Assembly: GCF_006440775.1 (NCBI RefSeq) | Contig: NZ_VFTZ01000002.1 | Coordinates: forward strand, 248,001-312,000 | Source of the DNA: Mesorhizobium sp. B2-7-2 | GTDB lineage: Bacteria; Pseudomonadota; Alphaproteobacteria; Rhizobiales; Rhizobiaceae | DNA: 64,000 bases | Direction: 5' to 3' | Shown here: positions 28,869 through 36,683 of the stretch, piece by piece | Layout: the number at the start of each line of letters is the position of its first letter | How positions within the stretch are numbered: the first letter of the stretch is position 1 | The notes under the pieces: model-generated | Told to the model about the DNA's origin: nothing | The model's input: only the letters and a program-made list of their open reading frames with translations | The model's database searches: none | Position numbers and translations under genes: made by a program

Positions 28869-29813
28869 TCAGAACTGGTAGCGACGCAGGCGCGTCTGCA
28901 CGAGGAACAGATACACGCAGACGCCGGCGAGGATGATCAGGAACATGATCGTGGCGATGGTCGCGCCCATATTGGGATCGCCGACCTGCAGCTGGAAGCC
29001 GAAGAAGGCGCGGTAGAGGAAGGTGCCGAGGATGTCGGTCGAATAGTTCGGCCCCGCGAGCGCCCCTTGCGCCGTGTAGATCAAGTCGAAGGCGTTGAAA
29101 TTGCCGACGAAAGTCAGGATCGAGATGATGCCGATCGAAGGCAGGATCAGCGGCAGCTTGATCTTCCAGAACTGCGCCATGCCGGTGACGCCGTCGCATT
29201 CGGCCGCCTCGATCACCTCGTCGGGGATCGACAGCAGCGCTGCATAGATCAGCATCATCGGGATGCCGACGAACTGCCAGACCGAGACCAGGCTGAGCGC
29301 GGTGAGCGCATAATGCTCCTTGCCCAGCCACGGCGTGAAAAAGCTCTTCAATCCGACGAAATCCATCAGATGCGGCGCCACGCCCCAGATCGGCGACAGG
29401 ATCAGCTTCCAGGCGAAGCCGACGATGACGAAGGACAGGATCGTCGGCACGAAGATCGCCGTGCGGTAGAAGGCGGTGAAGCGCAGCCGGGGGCTGGAAA
29501 GAAGCGCCGCCAGAAGCACACCGATCGGGTTCTGCACCAGCATGTGGATGATGAAGAACCAGACATTGTTCCGCAGCGCGTTCCAGAAATTCACGGACCA
29601 GTTCGGATCGCCGAACAGCGTGCGGAAATTGCCCAATCCGACAAAGACCTGGGACTGCTCGATGTTGCGGAACAGCGAAAGCTGCAGCGTGCCGAACAGC
29701 GGCAGGATCATGAATGCGGTGTAGACCAGCACCGCCGGCGCCAGGAAGACGCCGACATGCCAGCGGATCGCTCTTTTCGGTCGCGTTTCTGCAGCCATGA
29801 GTTCGGTAGCCAT
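28869..29813 (-). CDS. Sugar ABC transporter permease (MalF type)
   Basis: This is a 314-aa permease with the CUT1 N-terminal segment (VGVFLAPAVLVYTAFMILPLFGTLQLS) and the EAA loop EVIEAAECDGVTGMAQFWKIKLPLILPS. Two starts are close together because the 5' end has a short duplication (ATGGCTACCGAACTC before ATGGCTGCAG). I list ATG 29813; ATG 29798 is the alternative. It forms the pore with the MalG-type protein. Confidence 0.9.
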   Translation of the reverse strand: MATELMAAETRPKRAIRWHVGVFLAPAVLVYTAFMILPLFGTLQLSLFRNIEQSQVFVGLGNFRTLFGDPNWSVNFWNALRNNVWFFIIHMLVQNPIGVLLAALLSSPRLRFTAFYRTAIFVPTILSFVIVGFAWKLILSPIWGVAPHLMDFVGLKSFFTPWLGKEHYALTALSLVSVWQFVGIPMMLIYAALLSIPDEVIEAAECDGVTGMAQFWKIKLPLILPSIGIISILTFVGNFNAFDLIYTAQGALAGPNYSTDILGTFLYRAFFGFQLQVGDPNMGATIATIMFLIILAGVCVYLFLVQTRLRRYQF

Positions 29814-29996
29814 GAGTTCGGTTCCCCGCCGTCTCTGGGTTCCAGTTCGGTCGATGCTAGCTGATGCCTCGATGCACGGCTTGGCTGTCCCCTTCGAGGA
29901 GAAAGACAAGCCAGCGACAGATCGGCTCCGTCTTCCCCGCAAGCTGAGGGTAAGACCGGGAGGCAGCGCCGACAATCGCTATCGGGAACTGTTTGA

Positions 29997-30026
29997 ATGC
30001 CGGCCGGGCCCGCGCCCGGCCGGCAT
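29997..30026 (-). promoter_or_regulatory. Strong intra-operon hairpin after the binding-protein gene
   Basis: Fifteen bases past the binding-protein stop is a hairpin with 13-base perfect arms (ATGCCGGCCGGGC / GCCCGGCCGGCAT) and a four-base loop. There is no T-run, so it is more likely an mRNA-stabilising or attenuating stem between the highly needed binding protein and the permeases than a full terminator. The remaining 180 bases before malF show no gene. Confidence 0.7.
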
Positions 30027-30040
30027 CGCAATCGATGCTC

Positions 30041-31300
30041 TTACTTCGCCGGCTTGTACCAGCTGTCGAGACCATCCTGCAGCTTCTTGGCCGCGGCTTC
30101 CGGCGTGTCGGTGCCGTTGATCACATTGGCCGATTCGACCCAGGTCTCGTTCTCGAGGTTCGGCGTGCCGCGCGACAGGATCTGGTAGGTCGAGCGGATC
30201 GTCGACTTGCACTTGCCGCGCCAGGAGACGAATTCCTGCGCCAGCGGGTCTTCCATCTTCACCGGCGAGGAGTTCAGGCTGAAGAAGCCCGGCAGCGCGT
30301 TGGCGTAGATGGTGGCGAAATCCGGCGAGGCGACCCAGGACAGGAACTTCTTGGCCTCTTCCGCATGCTTCGATGCCGCATTCAGGCCCATGCCGATGTC
30401 GGTATGGTCGGAGATGTAGCAGGTGTCGCCGGCCTTCTCGACTGGCGGCGGGAAGGCGCCCATCTTGAACTGCGCCTGGGTGTTGAACAGGCCGATTTCC
30501 CACGAGCCGGCCGGGTAGATGGCGGCGCGGCCGAGCGTGAACAGGTTCTGGCTGTCCGGATAGGTCTGCGCCTCGAAGCCGTCGCCGAGATAGGGCTTCC
30601 ACTTGGCCAATTCCTCATACGGCGCGACCCAGTCCTTATCGGTCAGCTTCTGCTCGCCCTTGATCAGCGCCTGGCGGCCTTCCTCGCCCTTCCAATAGTT
30701 CGGGCCGATATTCTGGTAGCCCATGGTCGCGGCTTCCCAGAGGTCCTTGGTGCCCATCGCCATCGGTATATAGGTGCCGTCCGCCTTGATCTTGTCGAGC
30801 GCGGCGAAGAACTCGTCGCGGGTCTGCGGCACCTTGATGCCGAGCTTGTCGAAGGCATCCTTGTTGTAGATGAAGCCGTGGATGACCGAGGCCATCGGCA
30901 CGCAGAAGCTCGACTTGCCGTCGTCGGTCTGCCAGGCGGCCTTGGCGACGGGCGAGAAGTTCTCCATGCCAGGCAGCGAGCTCAGGTCGGCGAGGTTGCC
31001 CTTCTTGAACAGTTCCAGCGACTTGTCGAAGGGGCGGCAGGTGATCAGGTCGCCTGCCGAGCCGGCGGCGAGCTTGGCGCCGAGGGCCGCGTCGTATTCG
31101 GTCGGCGCCGAAGGCGCGAACACCACCTTGATGCCGGGGTTCTTGGCTTCGAAGGCCGGGATCAGCTTGTCCTTCCAGATGGTCAGGTCGTCGCCGCGCC
31201 AGCTTTCGATGTTGAGCGTCACGTCCTCGGCCAGAGCCATCCCGGTCGTGCCGAGGATGCTTGTGCCGAGCAGAAGGGCCGTCAGTAGTTTGGTCTTCAT
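30041..31300 (-). CDS. Sugar ABC transporter substrate-binding protein
   Basis: This 419-aa extracellular solute-binding protein (family 1) has a clear signal peptide (MKTKLLTALLLGTSILGTTGMALA, cut before EDVTLNIESW). The conserved core GIKVVFAPSAPTEYDAALGAKLAAGSAGDLI and the C-terminal repeat of aromatic residues fit sugar binding in the periplasm. Its genes lie between murQ and the permeases. With MurQ, a sugar kinase, a SIS deaminase and NagA nearby, the likely ligand is an N-acetylated amino sugar or a small oligosaccharide of it, but this is inferred from context only. Confidence 0.9.
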   Translation of the reverse strand: MKTKLLTALLLGTSILGTTGMALAEDVTLNIESWRGDDLTIWKDKLIPAFEAKNPGIKVVFAPSAPTEYDAALGAKLAAGSAGDLITCRPFDKSLELFKKGNLADLSSLPGMENFSPVAKAAWQTDDGKSSFCVPMASVIHGFIYNKDAFDKLGIKVPQTRDEFFAALDKIKADGTYIPMAMGTKDLWEAATMGYQNIGPNYWKGEEGRQALIKGEQKLTDKDWVAPYEELAKWKPYLGDGFEAQTYPDSQNLFTLGRAAIYPAGSWEIGLFNTQAQFKMGAFPPPVEKAGDTCYISDHTDIGMGLNAASKHAEEAKKFLSWVASPDFATIYANALPGFFSLNSSPVKMEDPLAQEFVSWRGKCKSTIRSTYQILSRGTPNLENETWVESANVINGTDTPEAAAKKLQDGLDSWYKPAK

Positions 31301-31426
31301 CTTCAGTCTCCCTGTTGACCTTTTTCAGGTTCGGTTTTGAGAACAGAGGCTCAGCGCCCCTTGCTCCCCTCGCAAGCCCGTTTCACCCGATGGAAATCGG
31401 GAGAAACAGGCCCTACTTCTTTGTTA

Positions 31427-31475
31427 GGGCATGATCTTTTCCGAAAAGCGGGTTCTACTTTTCGGGATCATGCCC
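31427..31475. repeat. Family E palindrome overlapping the 3' end of murQ
   Basis: GGGCATGATCTTTTCCGAAA pairs with TTTTCGGGATCATGCCC across a short loop. This GCATGATC...GATCATGC palindrome is a common rhizobial intergenic element. Here it supplies the last few codons and the stop of murQ (GHDPEK), so it can fold in the transcript between murQ and the binding-protein gene. Confidence 0.7.
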
Positions 31476-32363
31476 CAGCGCGGAAAGCGCCGGCCTGAGC
31501 TTCTGGCCGGTTCCTTCCAGTATCTTCTCGGCCGCGTCGGCGCTGGCGGCGCCCGCGGCGAGCAGAATGGCAGTTTTCACGCCGCCGCGGCTCTCTTCGA
31601 GCAGGCGGGCGGCGTCGTCGCGGCTCTTGCCGCTGATGGCGGCGACCATGCGCACGGCGCGGTCGCGCAGCTTGATGTTGTCGGCGGTCAGGTTGACCAT
31701 GTAGCCGTCATGGACATGGCCGAGATGGACGGCGGTGAGCGTCGACAGCATGTTAAGCGCGATCTTCTGCGCGGTGCCAGCGCCCATACGCGTCGAGCCG
31801 GCGATCAGCTCAGGCGGCGTTTCAAGCAGGACGGCGACGTCGGCCTGCTCGAACAGGACGGCGCCCCGGTTGTTGGCGATGGCGATGGTGGCGGCGCCCC
31901 GGCTGCGCGCGTCTTCGAGCGCCCGCACGGCATAGGGCGTGGAACCGCTGGCCGAAATGGCGATCAGGCAGTCGCCCTTGCCGATGGCAGCCGCGGCAAC
32001 CGCCGCCGACGCTTCCTCGGTATCGTCCTCCGGTCCTCCGGCCAGCGTGCGGAAGGCTTCCTCGCCGCCGGCGATCAGGATGGCGATGCGGTCGCGCGCA
32101 ATGCCGAAGGTGCCCGGCAACTCCAGCGCGTCGGCCACCGCCATCAAGCCGGAGCTGCCGGCCGCCGCATAGGCGAGCTTGCCGCCGCTCTTCAATTGCT
32201 TCGCGATGAGTTCGGCGGCAACGGCAATCGCCGGAATGGCTCCGTGCACGGCCTCGCCGGCCTCGATCTGGGCATTGGCCAGGAACGCCAGAATGGTTTC
32301 GGGGGCCTGGACATCCAGCCCCGCGGCATTCTGGTGGAGCGCTTCGGTGCGCGTCTCGGCCAT
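31455..32363 (-). CDS. murQ: N-acetylmuramic acid 6-phosphate etherase
   Basis: This 302-aa SIS-fold lyase removes D-lactate from MurNAc-6-phosphate to give GlcNAc-6-phosphate. The N-terminus TEALHQNAAGLDVQAPETIL, the AAAGSSGLMAVADALELPGTFG region, the E-rich loop AGGEEAFRTLAGGPEDDTEE, SASGSTPYAVRAL, and GSTRMGAGTAQKIALNMLST match MurQ throughout. Start ATG 32363 has GGAGG seven to eight bases upstream. The gene is first on the minus strand, ahead of the sugar ABC transporter, and feeds product to NagA on the opposite strand. This links the cluster to cell-wall amino sugars. Confidence 0.9.
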   Translation of the reverse strand: MAETRTEALHQNAAGLDVQAPETILAFLANAQIEAGEAVHGAIPAIAVAAELIAKQLKSGGKLAYAAAGSSGLMAVADALELPGTFGIARDRIAILIAGGEEAFRTLAGGPEDDTEEASAAVAAAAIGKGDCLIAISASGSTPYAVRALEDARSRGAATIAIANNRGAVLFEQADVAVLLETPPELIAGSTRMGAGTAQKIALNMLSTLTAVHLGHVHDGYMVNLTADNIKLRDRAVRMVAAISGKSRDDAARLLEESRGGVKTAILLAAGAASADAAEKILEGTGQKLRPALSALGHDPEK

Positions 32364-32385
32364 CCATTTTCCTCCAACTGAAGCA

Positions 32386-32413
32386 ACAATACCAAAAAAA
32401 TACCACTTGTCCA
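32386..32413 (-). promoter_or_regulatory. murQ promoter with tandem AATACCA operator
   Basis: On the minus strand TGGACA (32408-32413), a 16-base spacer and TATTGT (32386-32391) make a promoter. The tandem operator AATACCA-4-AATACCA lies at 32388-32405, overlapping the -10 and spacer. It is the mirror image of the plus-strand site 120 bases away, and the GntR protein of the cluster is the likely ligand. Confidence 0.65.
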
Positions 32414-32515
32414 CACGGATTAACGAATTTCAGGCGATGGACCAAGCTTGCCGGCAAATTAACCTGCCTTTTCAATAAAATGCGCCTTAATGTTTTTTGG
32501 AACAGAAATTAACTC

Positions 32516-32543
32516 TTGGCTATTGGTATTTTATTGGTATTAT
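32516..32543 (+). promoter_or_regulatory. Amino-sugar kinase operon promoter with tandem TGGTATT operator
   Basis: TTGGCT (32516-32521), a 16-base spacer and TATTAT (32538-32543) form a promoter. The tandem operator TGGTATT-4-TGGTATT occupies 32524-32541, exactly between the two boxes. Its reverse complement is nearly the same as the site at 32388-32405, with both repeats at an 11-base period. Confidence 0.68.
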
Positions 32544-32564
32544 TCCGGCCTGAGGAGAAATCGC

Positions 32565-33446
32565 GTGAAATTCGTGCTTGGCATCGATGGCGGCGGCACC
32601 AGCTGCAGGGCGGCCCTTGCGACCGTCGAAGGCGCTGTCGTCGGCCGCGCCAAGAGCGGCGCCGCCAACATCCGCACCGATCTCACCGGCGCCCGTGCCA
32701 ACATCGTCGAAGCGGCGAGGCAGGCTTTCTTGGCCGCTGGCGCGGATCCGGAGCTGATTCCCCAAACGCCGGCTATTCTCGGTCTCGCCGGCGCCAATGT
32801 CGGCACCTACCGGCAGCAGCTCGAGGCGATCCTGCCCTTCAGCCGGAGTCGCGTCGAAACCGACGCCGAGATCGCGCTCGAGGGCGCGGTCGGGCCTAGT
32901 GACGGCGCCATGGCCATTCTGGGCACCGGGACCGCCTATATGGCGCGTAAAGCTGGCAAGTCGCGCGCCATCGGCGGCTGGGGTTTCCAGGTCGGCGACC
33001 AGGGCAGCGGCGCCCGCATCGGCCGCGACCTGCTGGAACAGACGCTGCTTGCCTATGACGGCATTCGTCCGGGCTCGCCCTTGACCGACGCCATGCTCGC
33101 CGTCTTCCGCAACAATCCCGAGGACGTGGTCGAATTCACCACCAACGCCAAGCCCGGCGATTTCGGCGGCTTCGCGCCAAAGGTTTTCGAGCATGCAGAA
33201 AAGGGCGATCTCGTCGCCAATTTTATCCTCGGCAAGGCGGTCGCCGATGTCGAGGCCTCGCTCGGCGCGCTCGATCTTGCCGACGATGCGCCGCTCTGCC
33301 TGCTCGGCGGCTTGGCGCCGCTTTACGCGCCGCGCCTTTCGGCACGCTATCAGGCACTGCTCAAAGCCCCGCTCGACGACGCGCTGGGCGGCGCCGTGCA
33401 GATGGCCCTGCGCATCTTCGCAAGTGGCTCGGAGGCCGCCCGATGA
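32565..33446 (+). CDS. BadF/BadG-type ATPase, probable N-acetylglucosamine (amino sugar) kinase
   Basis: This 293-aa ASKHA-fold kinase has phosphate-1 motif LGIDGGGTSCRAAL, the AILGTGTAYMA phosphate-2 region, GWGFQVGDQGSGARIGRDLL (the GlcNAc-kinase-type loop) and LLGGLAPLYAPRL. It should phosphorylate GlcNAc, or MurNAc, which relatives of this family also use, with ATP. The start is GTG 32565, preceded by GAGGAG eight bases away. The gene opens the plus-strand operon and its stop overlaps a 16-codon mini-ORF by ATGA. Confidence 0.87.
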   Translation: MKFVLGIDGGGTSCRAALATVEGAVVGRAKSGAANIRTDLTGARANIVEAARQAFLAAGADPELIPQTPAILGLAGANVGTYRQQLEAILPFSRSRVETDAEIALEGAVGPSDGAMAILGTGTAYMARKAGKSRAIGGWGFQVGDQGSGARIGRDLLEQTLLAYDGIRPGSPLTDAMLAVFRNNPEDVVEFTTNAKPGDFGGFAPKVFEHAEKGDLVANFILGKAVADVEASLGALDLADDAPLCLLGGLAPLYAPRLSARYQALLKAPLDDALGGAVQMALRIFASGSEAAR

Positions 33447-33493
33447 GCGCCGCCGATCAGATCTTCGCCATGTTGCCGGAGGCGTCGCGATGA
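33443..33493 (+). CDS. 16-codon leader ORF duplicating the gntR start
   Basis: ATG 33443 overlaps the kinase stop, and the mini-ORF ends in TGA 33491-33493, overlapping the gntR ATG. It encodes MSAADQIFAMLPEASR; gntR begins MSAADQIFAMLKESSQ. A 47-bp tandem duplication of the gntR 5' end, out of frame with the gene, created it. Ribosomes could pass from kinase to mini-ORF to gntR by successive ATGA couplings. Whether the peptide has any function is unknown. Confidence 0.6.
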   Translation: MSAADQIFAMLPEASR

Positions 33494-34269
33494 GCGCCGC
33501 CGACCAGATCTTCGCCATGCTGAAAGAATCCTCGCAGAGCGGCGCGCCGCTTTACCTGCAGCTCAGGCGCAGCATCGAGGAAGCGGTCAATCGCGGCCTG
33601 ATCGGTCCGGGTGACGCGCTGCCCTCCGAGCGCGACATCGCCAGCAAGGCCGATATATCGCGCGTCACCGTGCGCAAGGCGGTGCAGGATCTGGTCAAGG
33701 GCGGCATCCTCGTCCAGCGTCACGGCTCGGGCACCTTCGTCGCGCCGCGCATGGAGCGTGTCGAGCAGTCGCTGTCGCGGCTCACCTCCTTCACCGAGGA
33801 CATGGCGCGCCGCGGCATGAATGTGCGTTCGGTCTGGCTCGACCGCGGCCTCTATGCGCCGTCGCCGGACGAGATGATGGTGCTGGGCCTCTCCTCGACC
33901 GAGCTGGTGGCGCGCGTCGCGCGCCTGCGCATCGCCAACGACACGCCGCTGGCGATCGAGCGCGCGGCGCTCTCGGCCAACGTCCTGCCCGATCCCGAAG
34001 CGATCGGCTCCTCGCTCTATGCGGCGCTGGAAACGACCGGCAATCGCCCGGTACGCGCCGTGCAGCGCATCTCGGCCACCAATCTCGGCGACGCCGATGC
34101 GCGCCTGTTGGAAGTGCCGCCGGGGGTTGCCGGACTGCAGATCGAGCGCATTTCCTATCTGGCGAGCGGCAAGGTGATCGAGTTCACCCGCTCGGTCTAC
34201 AGGGGCGACGCCTATGATTTCGTCGCGGAACTCCGGCTGACCGGGCCGGGAGAGGAGCTCCGGCCATGA
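33490..34269 (+). CDS. GntR family regulator, HutC/UTRA type (NagQ-like)
   Basis: This 259-aa repressor has a winged-helix DNA-binding domain (residues about 20-85: GAPLYLQLRRSIEEAVNRGLI, LPSERDIASKADISRVTVRKAVQDLVKGGILVQRHGSGTFV) and a C-terminal UTRA ligand-binding domain (VARVARLRIANDTPLAIERAAL, IEFTRSVYRGDAYDFVAEL). It is likely to bind the tandem TGGTATT sites upstream and to respond to GlcNAc-6-P or GlcN-6-P. The start is set by the ATGA overlap with the mini-ORF; it overlaps the next gene in the same way. Confidence 0.92.
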   Translation: MSAADQIFAMLKESSQSGAPLYLQLRRSIEEAVNRGLIGPGDALPSERDIASKADISRVTVRKAVQDLVKGGILVQRHGSGTFVAPRMERVEQSLSRLTSFTEDMARRGMNVRSVWLDRGLYAPSPDEMMVLGLSSTELVARVARLRIANDTPLAIERAALSANVLPDPEAIGSSLYAALETTGNRPVRAVQRISATNLGDADARLLEVPPGVAGLQIERISYLASGKVIEFTRSVYRGDAYDFVAELRLTGPGEELRP

Positions 34270-35297
34270 ATGCCAGCACCACCCATATGCGGCGCGAGAT
34301 CGACGAGATCCCGGAAGCGGCCGCGCGCCTTCTCGACGGCTCGTCCGCCGTGTTGGCCGAGGCCGGTCGCGGCCTGCGCGAGCGTGATCCACATTTCGTC
34401 GTCACCGTGGCGCGCGGCTCGTCCGACCATGCCGCGACCTTCATGAAATATGCCGTCGAGCTGACGGCAGGCCTTGCCGTCGCTTCGGTCGGGCCGTCGA
34501 TCGCGTCCATTTACGGCGCCAGGCTCAGACTGCGCGGCTCCGCCTGCCTGGCGATCTCGCAGTCGGGCAAGAGCCCGGACATCGTCGCCATGGCTGAAAC
34601 CGCGCGGGCCGGCGGCGCGCTCACCGTTGCCATCACCAACACGGCGGACTCGCCGCTGGCGCGGGCCTCCGACTATGCCATCGATATCCTGGCCGGACCT
34701 GAGCGCAGCGTCGCGGCCACCAAGACCTTCGTCAATTCGGCTGTCGCCGGTCTGGCGCTGATGGCGCATGCCACCGATGACCAAGCATTGATCAAGGCGC
34801 TCGCCGGCCTTCCCGGCCATTTCAAGAAGGCGATCGCCTGCGACTGGATGGCGCTCGCCGGCGCTTTGGAGAACCCGCAATCGCTGTTCATCCTCGGCCG
34901 CGGCCCGTCCTTCGCGATCGCCAGCGAGGCGGCGCTGAAATTCAAGGAAACCTGCGCGATGCACGCCGAGGCCTACAGCGCCGCCGAGGTCATGCATGGG
35001 CCGCTGGCGCTGGTCGGTCCGGGTTTTCCGGTCCTGGCGCTTGCCGCGCGCGATGCGTCCGAACCCTCGGTCGCCGAGGCGGCCGACGGCCTGACGGCCA
35101 AGGGCGCCGCCGCCTTCATCACCTCCGACAAGGCGAAGGCCGCGCGGCTTCTTCCCCACGTCGCCACCGGCCACCCGCTGACGGATCCGCTGCCGCTGAT
35201 CGTGTCCTTCTACGGCTTCGTCGAGGCCTTCGCCCGCCATCGCGGCCTCGACCCCGACACGCCGCGCAACCTGCGCAAGGTGACGGAAACCGTATGA
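34266..35297 (+). CDS. SIS-domain glucosamine-6-phosphate deaminase (NagB-II type)
   Basis: This 343-aa protein with two SIS domains resembles the isomerase half of GlmS (VVTVARGSSDHAATFMKYAVE, AISQSGKSPDIVAMAETARAGGA, RSVAATKTFVNSAVAGLALMA, FILGRGPSFAIASEAALKFKETC, HAEAYSAAEVMHGPLALV). The glutaminase domain is absent, as in NagB-II deaminases. It should turn GlcN-6-P into fructose-6-P and ammonia. It is coupled to gntR and nagA by four-base overlaps, giving the complete GlcNAc route here. Confidence 0.9.
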   Translation: MNASTTHMRREIDEIPEAAARLLDGSSAVLAEAGRGLRERDPHFVVTVARGSSDHAATFMKYAVELTAGLAVASVGPSIASIYGARLRLRGSACLAISQSGKSPDIVAMAETARAGGALTVAITNTADSPLARASDYAIDILAGPERSVAATKTFVNSAVAGLALMAHATDDQALIKALAGLPGHFKKAIACDWMALAGALENPQSLFILGRGPSFAIASEAALKFKETCAMHAEAYSAAEVMHGPLALVGPGFPVLALAARDASEPSVAEAADGLTAKGAAAFITSDKAKAARLLPHVATGHPLTDPLPLIVSFYGFVEAFARHRGLDPDTPRNLRKVTETV

Positions 35298-36454
35298 GCG
35301 ACCGTTTCGCACTCACCGGCGCCCGCATCTTCGACGGTGCCGACTGGCATGACAATGCCGCCCTTGTCGTCAAGGGCGACGTCGTCGAGGCCATCCTGCC
35401 CGCCGGGGCGATTCCGTCCGGCGTTTCGGCGGTCGAGACTGGCGGCGGCCTGCTGGTGCCGGGTTTCGTCGACATCCAGGTCAATGGCGGCGGCGGCGTC
35501 ATGCTCAACGACCACCCTGACGTCGGCTCGATCGAGACCATCTGCCGGGCGCATGCGCCCTTCGGCACCACGGCGCTGCTGGTGACGCTGATCACCGACA
35601 CGCCGGCGATCACCGCCGCGGCGGCCGCTGCCGGCGCTGAGGCCACACGGGAGAAGGTGCCGGGCTTCCTTGGCCTGCACCTGGAAGGGCCGCATCTCTC
35701 CATAGCCCGCAAGGGCGCGCATGATCCGGCCCTGATCCGGCCGATGACCGACGCCGATCAGGCGGCATTGATTGCCGCGCGGCGGGACCTGCCGGTGCTG
35801 CTCACCACGATCGCGCCGGAATCGGTCGAGCCGGCACGTGTCGCGGCGCTGGTCGAGGCCGGCGTCATCGTCAGCCTCGGCCATAGCGACACCGATTACG
35901 CGACGGCCACCGCCTTCGCCAAAGCCGGCGCCACGGTGGTCACGCATCTCTTCAACGCCATGAGCCAGATCGGCAATCGCGAGCCGGGCCTGGCCGGCGC
36001 GGCGATCGACACCGGCGGCTTGTATGCCGGCATCATCGCCGACGGCATCCATGTCCATCCGGCAACGATGATCCTCGCGCTGCGCGGCAAGCAGGGGCCG
36101 GGCAAGATCGTGCTGGTTACCGACGCCATGGCGACGATCGGCACCGACATGACGTCGTTCACGCTCAACGGCCGCACCATCTACCGCAAGGACGGGAGCC
36201 TGCGGCTTGCTGACGGCACGCTGGCCGGCGCCGATCTCGACATGATTTCCGCCGTGCGTTACGTCCATCGCGTCGTCGGCCTGGAACTCGACGAGGCTCT
36301 GCGCATGGCCTCGCTCTATCCGGCCGAGGCGATCGGCCAGGCCCACAGGCTTGGCCGCTTCGCCAACGGGACAGCCGCCGACATTGTTGGGCTGTCGGAA
36401 GGGCTGGATGTCAGGAACGTCTGGATCGGCGGTAAGAAGGTCTTTGGCGCGTAG
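35294..36454 (+). CDS. nagA: N-acetylglucosamine-6-phosphate deacetylase
   Basis: This 386-aa amidohydrolase-fold enzyme has the LVPGFVDIQVNGGGGVMLND entry motif, GLHLEGPHLSIARKGAHDP (metal-binding Glu and His), SLGHSDTDYATA, VTHLFNAMSQI, YAGIIADGIHVHP and LVTDAMATIGTD with the catalytic Asp. It removes acetate from GlcNAc-6-P, supplied by the kinase or by MurQ. It is the last gene of the plus-strand operon and overlaps the deaminase gene by ATGA. Confidence 0.95.
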   Translation: MSDRFALTGARIFDGADWHDNAALVVKGDVVEAILPAGAIPSGVSAVETGGGLLVPGFVDIQVNGGGGVMLNDHPDVGSIETICRAHAPFGTTALLVTLITDTPAITAAAAAAGAEATREKVPGFLGLHLEGPHLSIARKGAHDPALIRPMTDADQAALIAARRDLPVLLTTIAPESVEPARVAALVEAGVIVSLGHSDTDYATATAFAKAGATVVTHLFNAMSQIGNREPGLAGAAIDTGGLYAGIIADGIHVHPATMILALRGKQGPGKIVLVTDAMATIGTDMTSFTLNGRTIYRKDGSLRLADGTLAGADLDMISAVRYVHRVVGLELDEALRMASLYPAEAIGQAHRLGRFANGTAADIVGLSEGLDVRNVWIGGKKVFGA

Positions 36455-36516
36455 GCACTCGATCCACCGTCGAAGCCAATGCAAACGCCCGCGATTGGCC
36501 GGAGCCCCTCGCGCGT

Positions 36517-36673
36517 CGTCATCCTCGGGCTTGACCCGAGGATCCATTCCGTGACCTGTGGCGTAAAGTACAACAGTGCAGATTCTGCAACGTTAGCAAC
36601 GCTTTAGCGTCACGGCATGGATCCTAGGGTCTGCGCGCGTCGCTTCGCTCCTTGCTTCGCCCTAGGATGACGA
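36517..36673. repeat. Family B intergenic repeat, copy 3
   Basis: Ends CGTCATCCTCGGGCTTGACC and CCTAGGATGACG are inverted. Inside are CAGATTCTGCAACGTT, GCGTCACGGCATGGATCC and GCGCGTCGCTTCGCTCCTTG, shared with 14631-14808. It fills the gap between the convergent nagA and malonyl-CoA synthetase genes (36455-36683), which has no gene. Confidence 0.75.
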
Positions 36674-36683
36674 CGGGGTGTTG

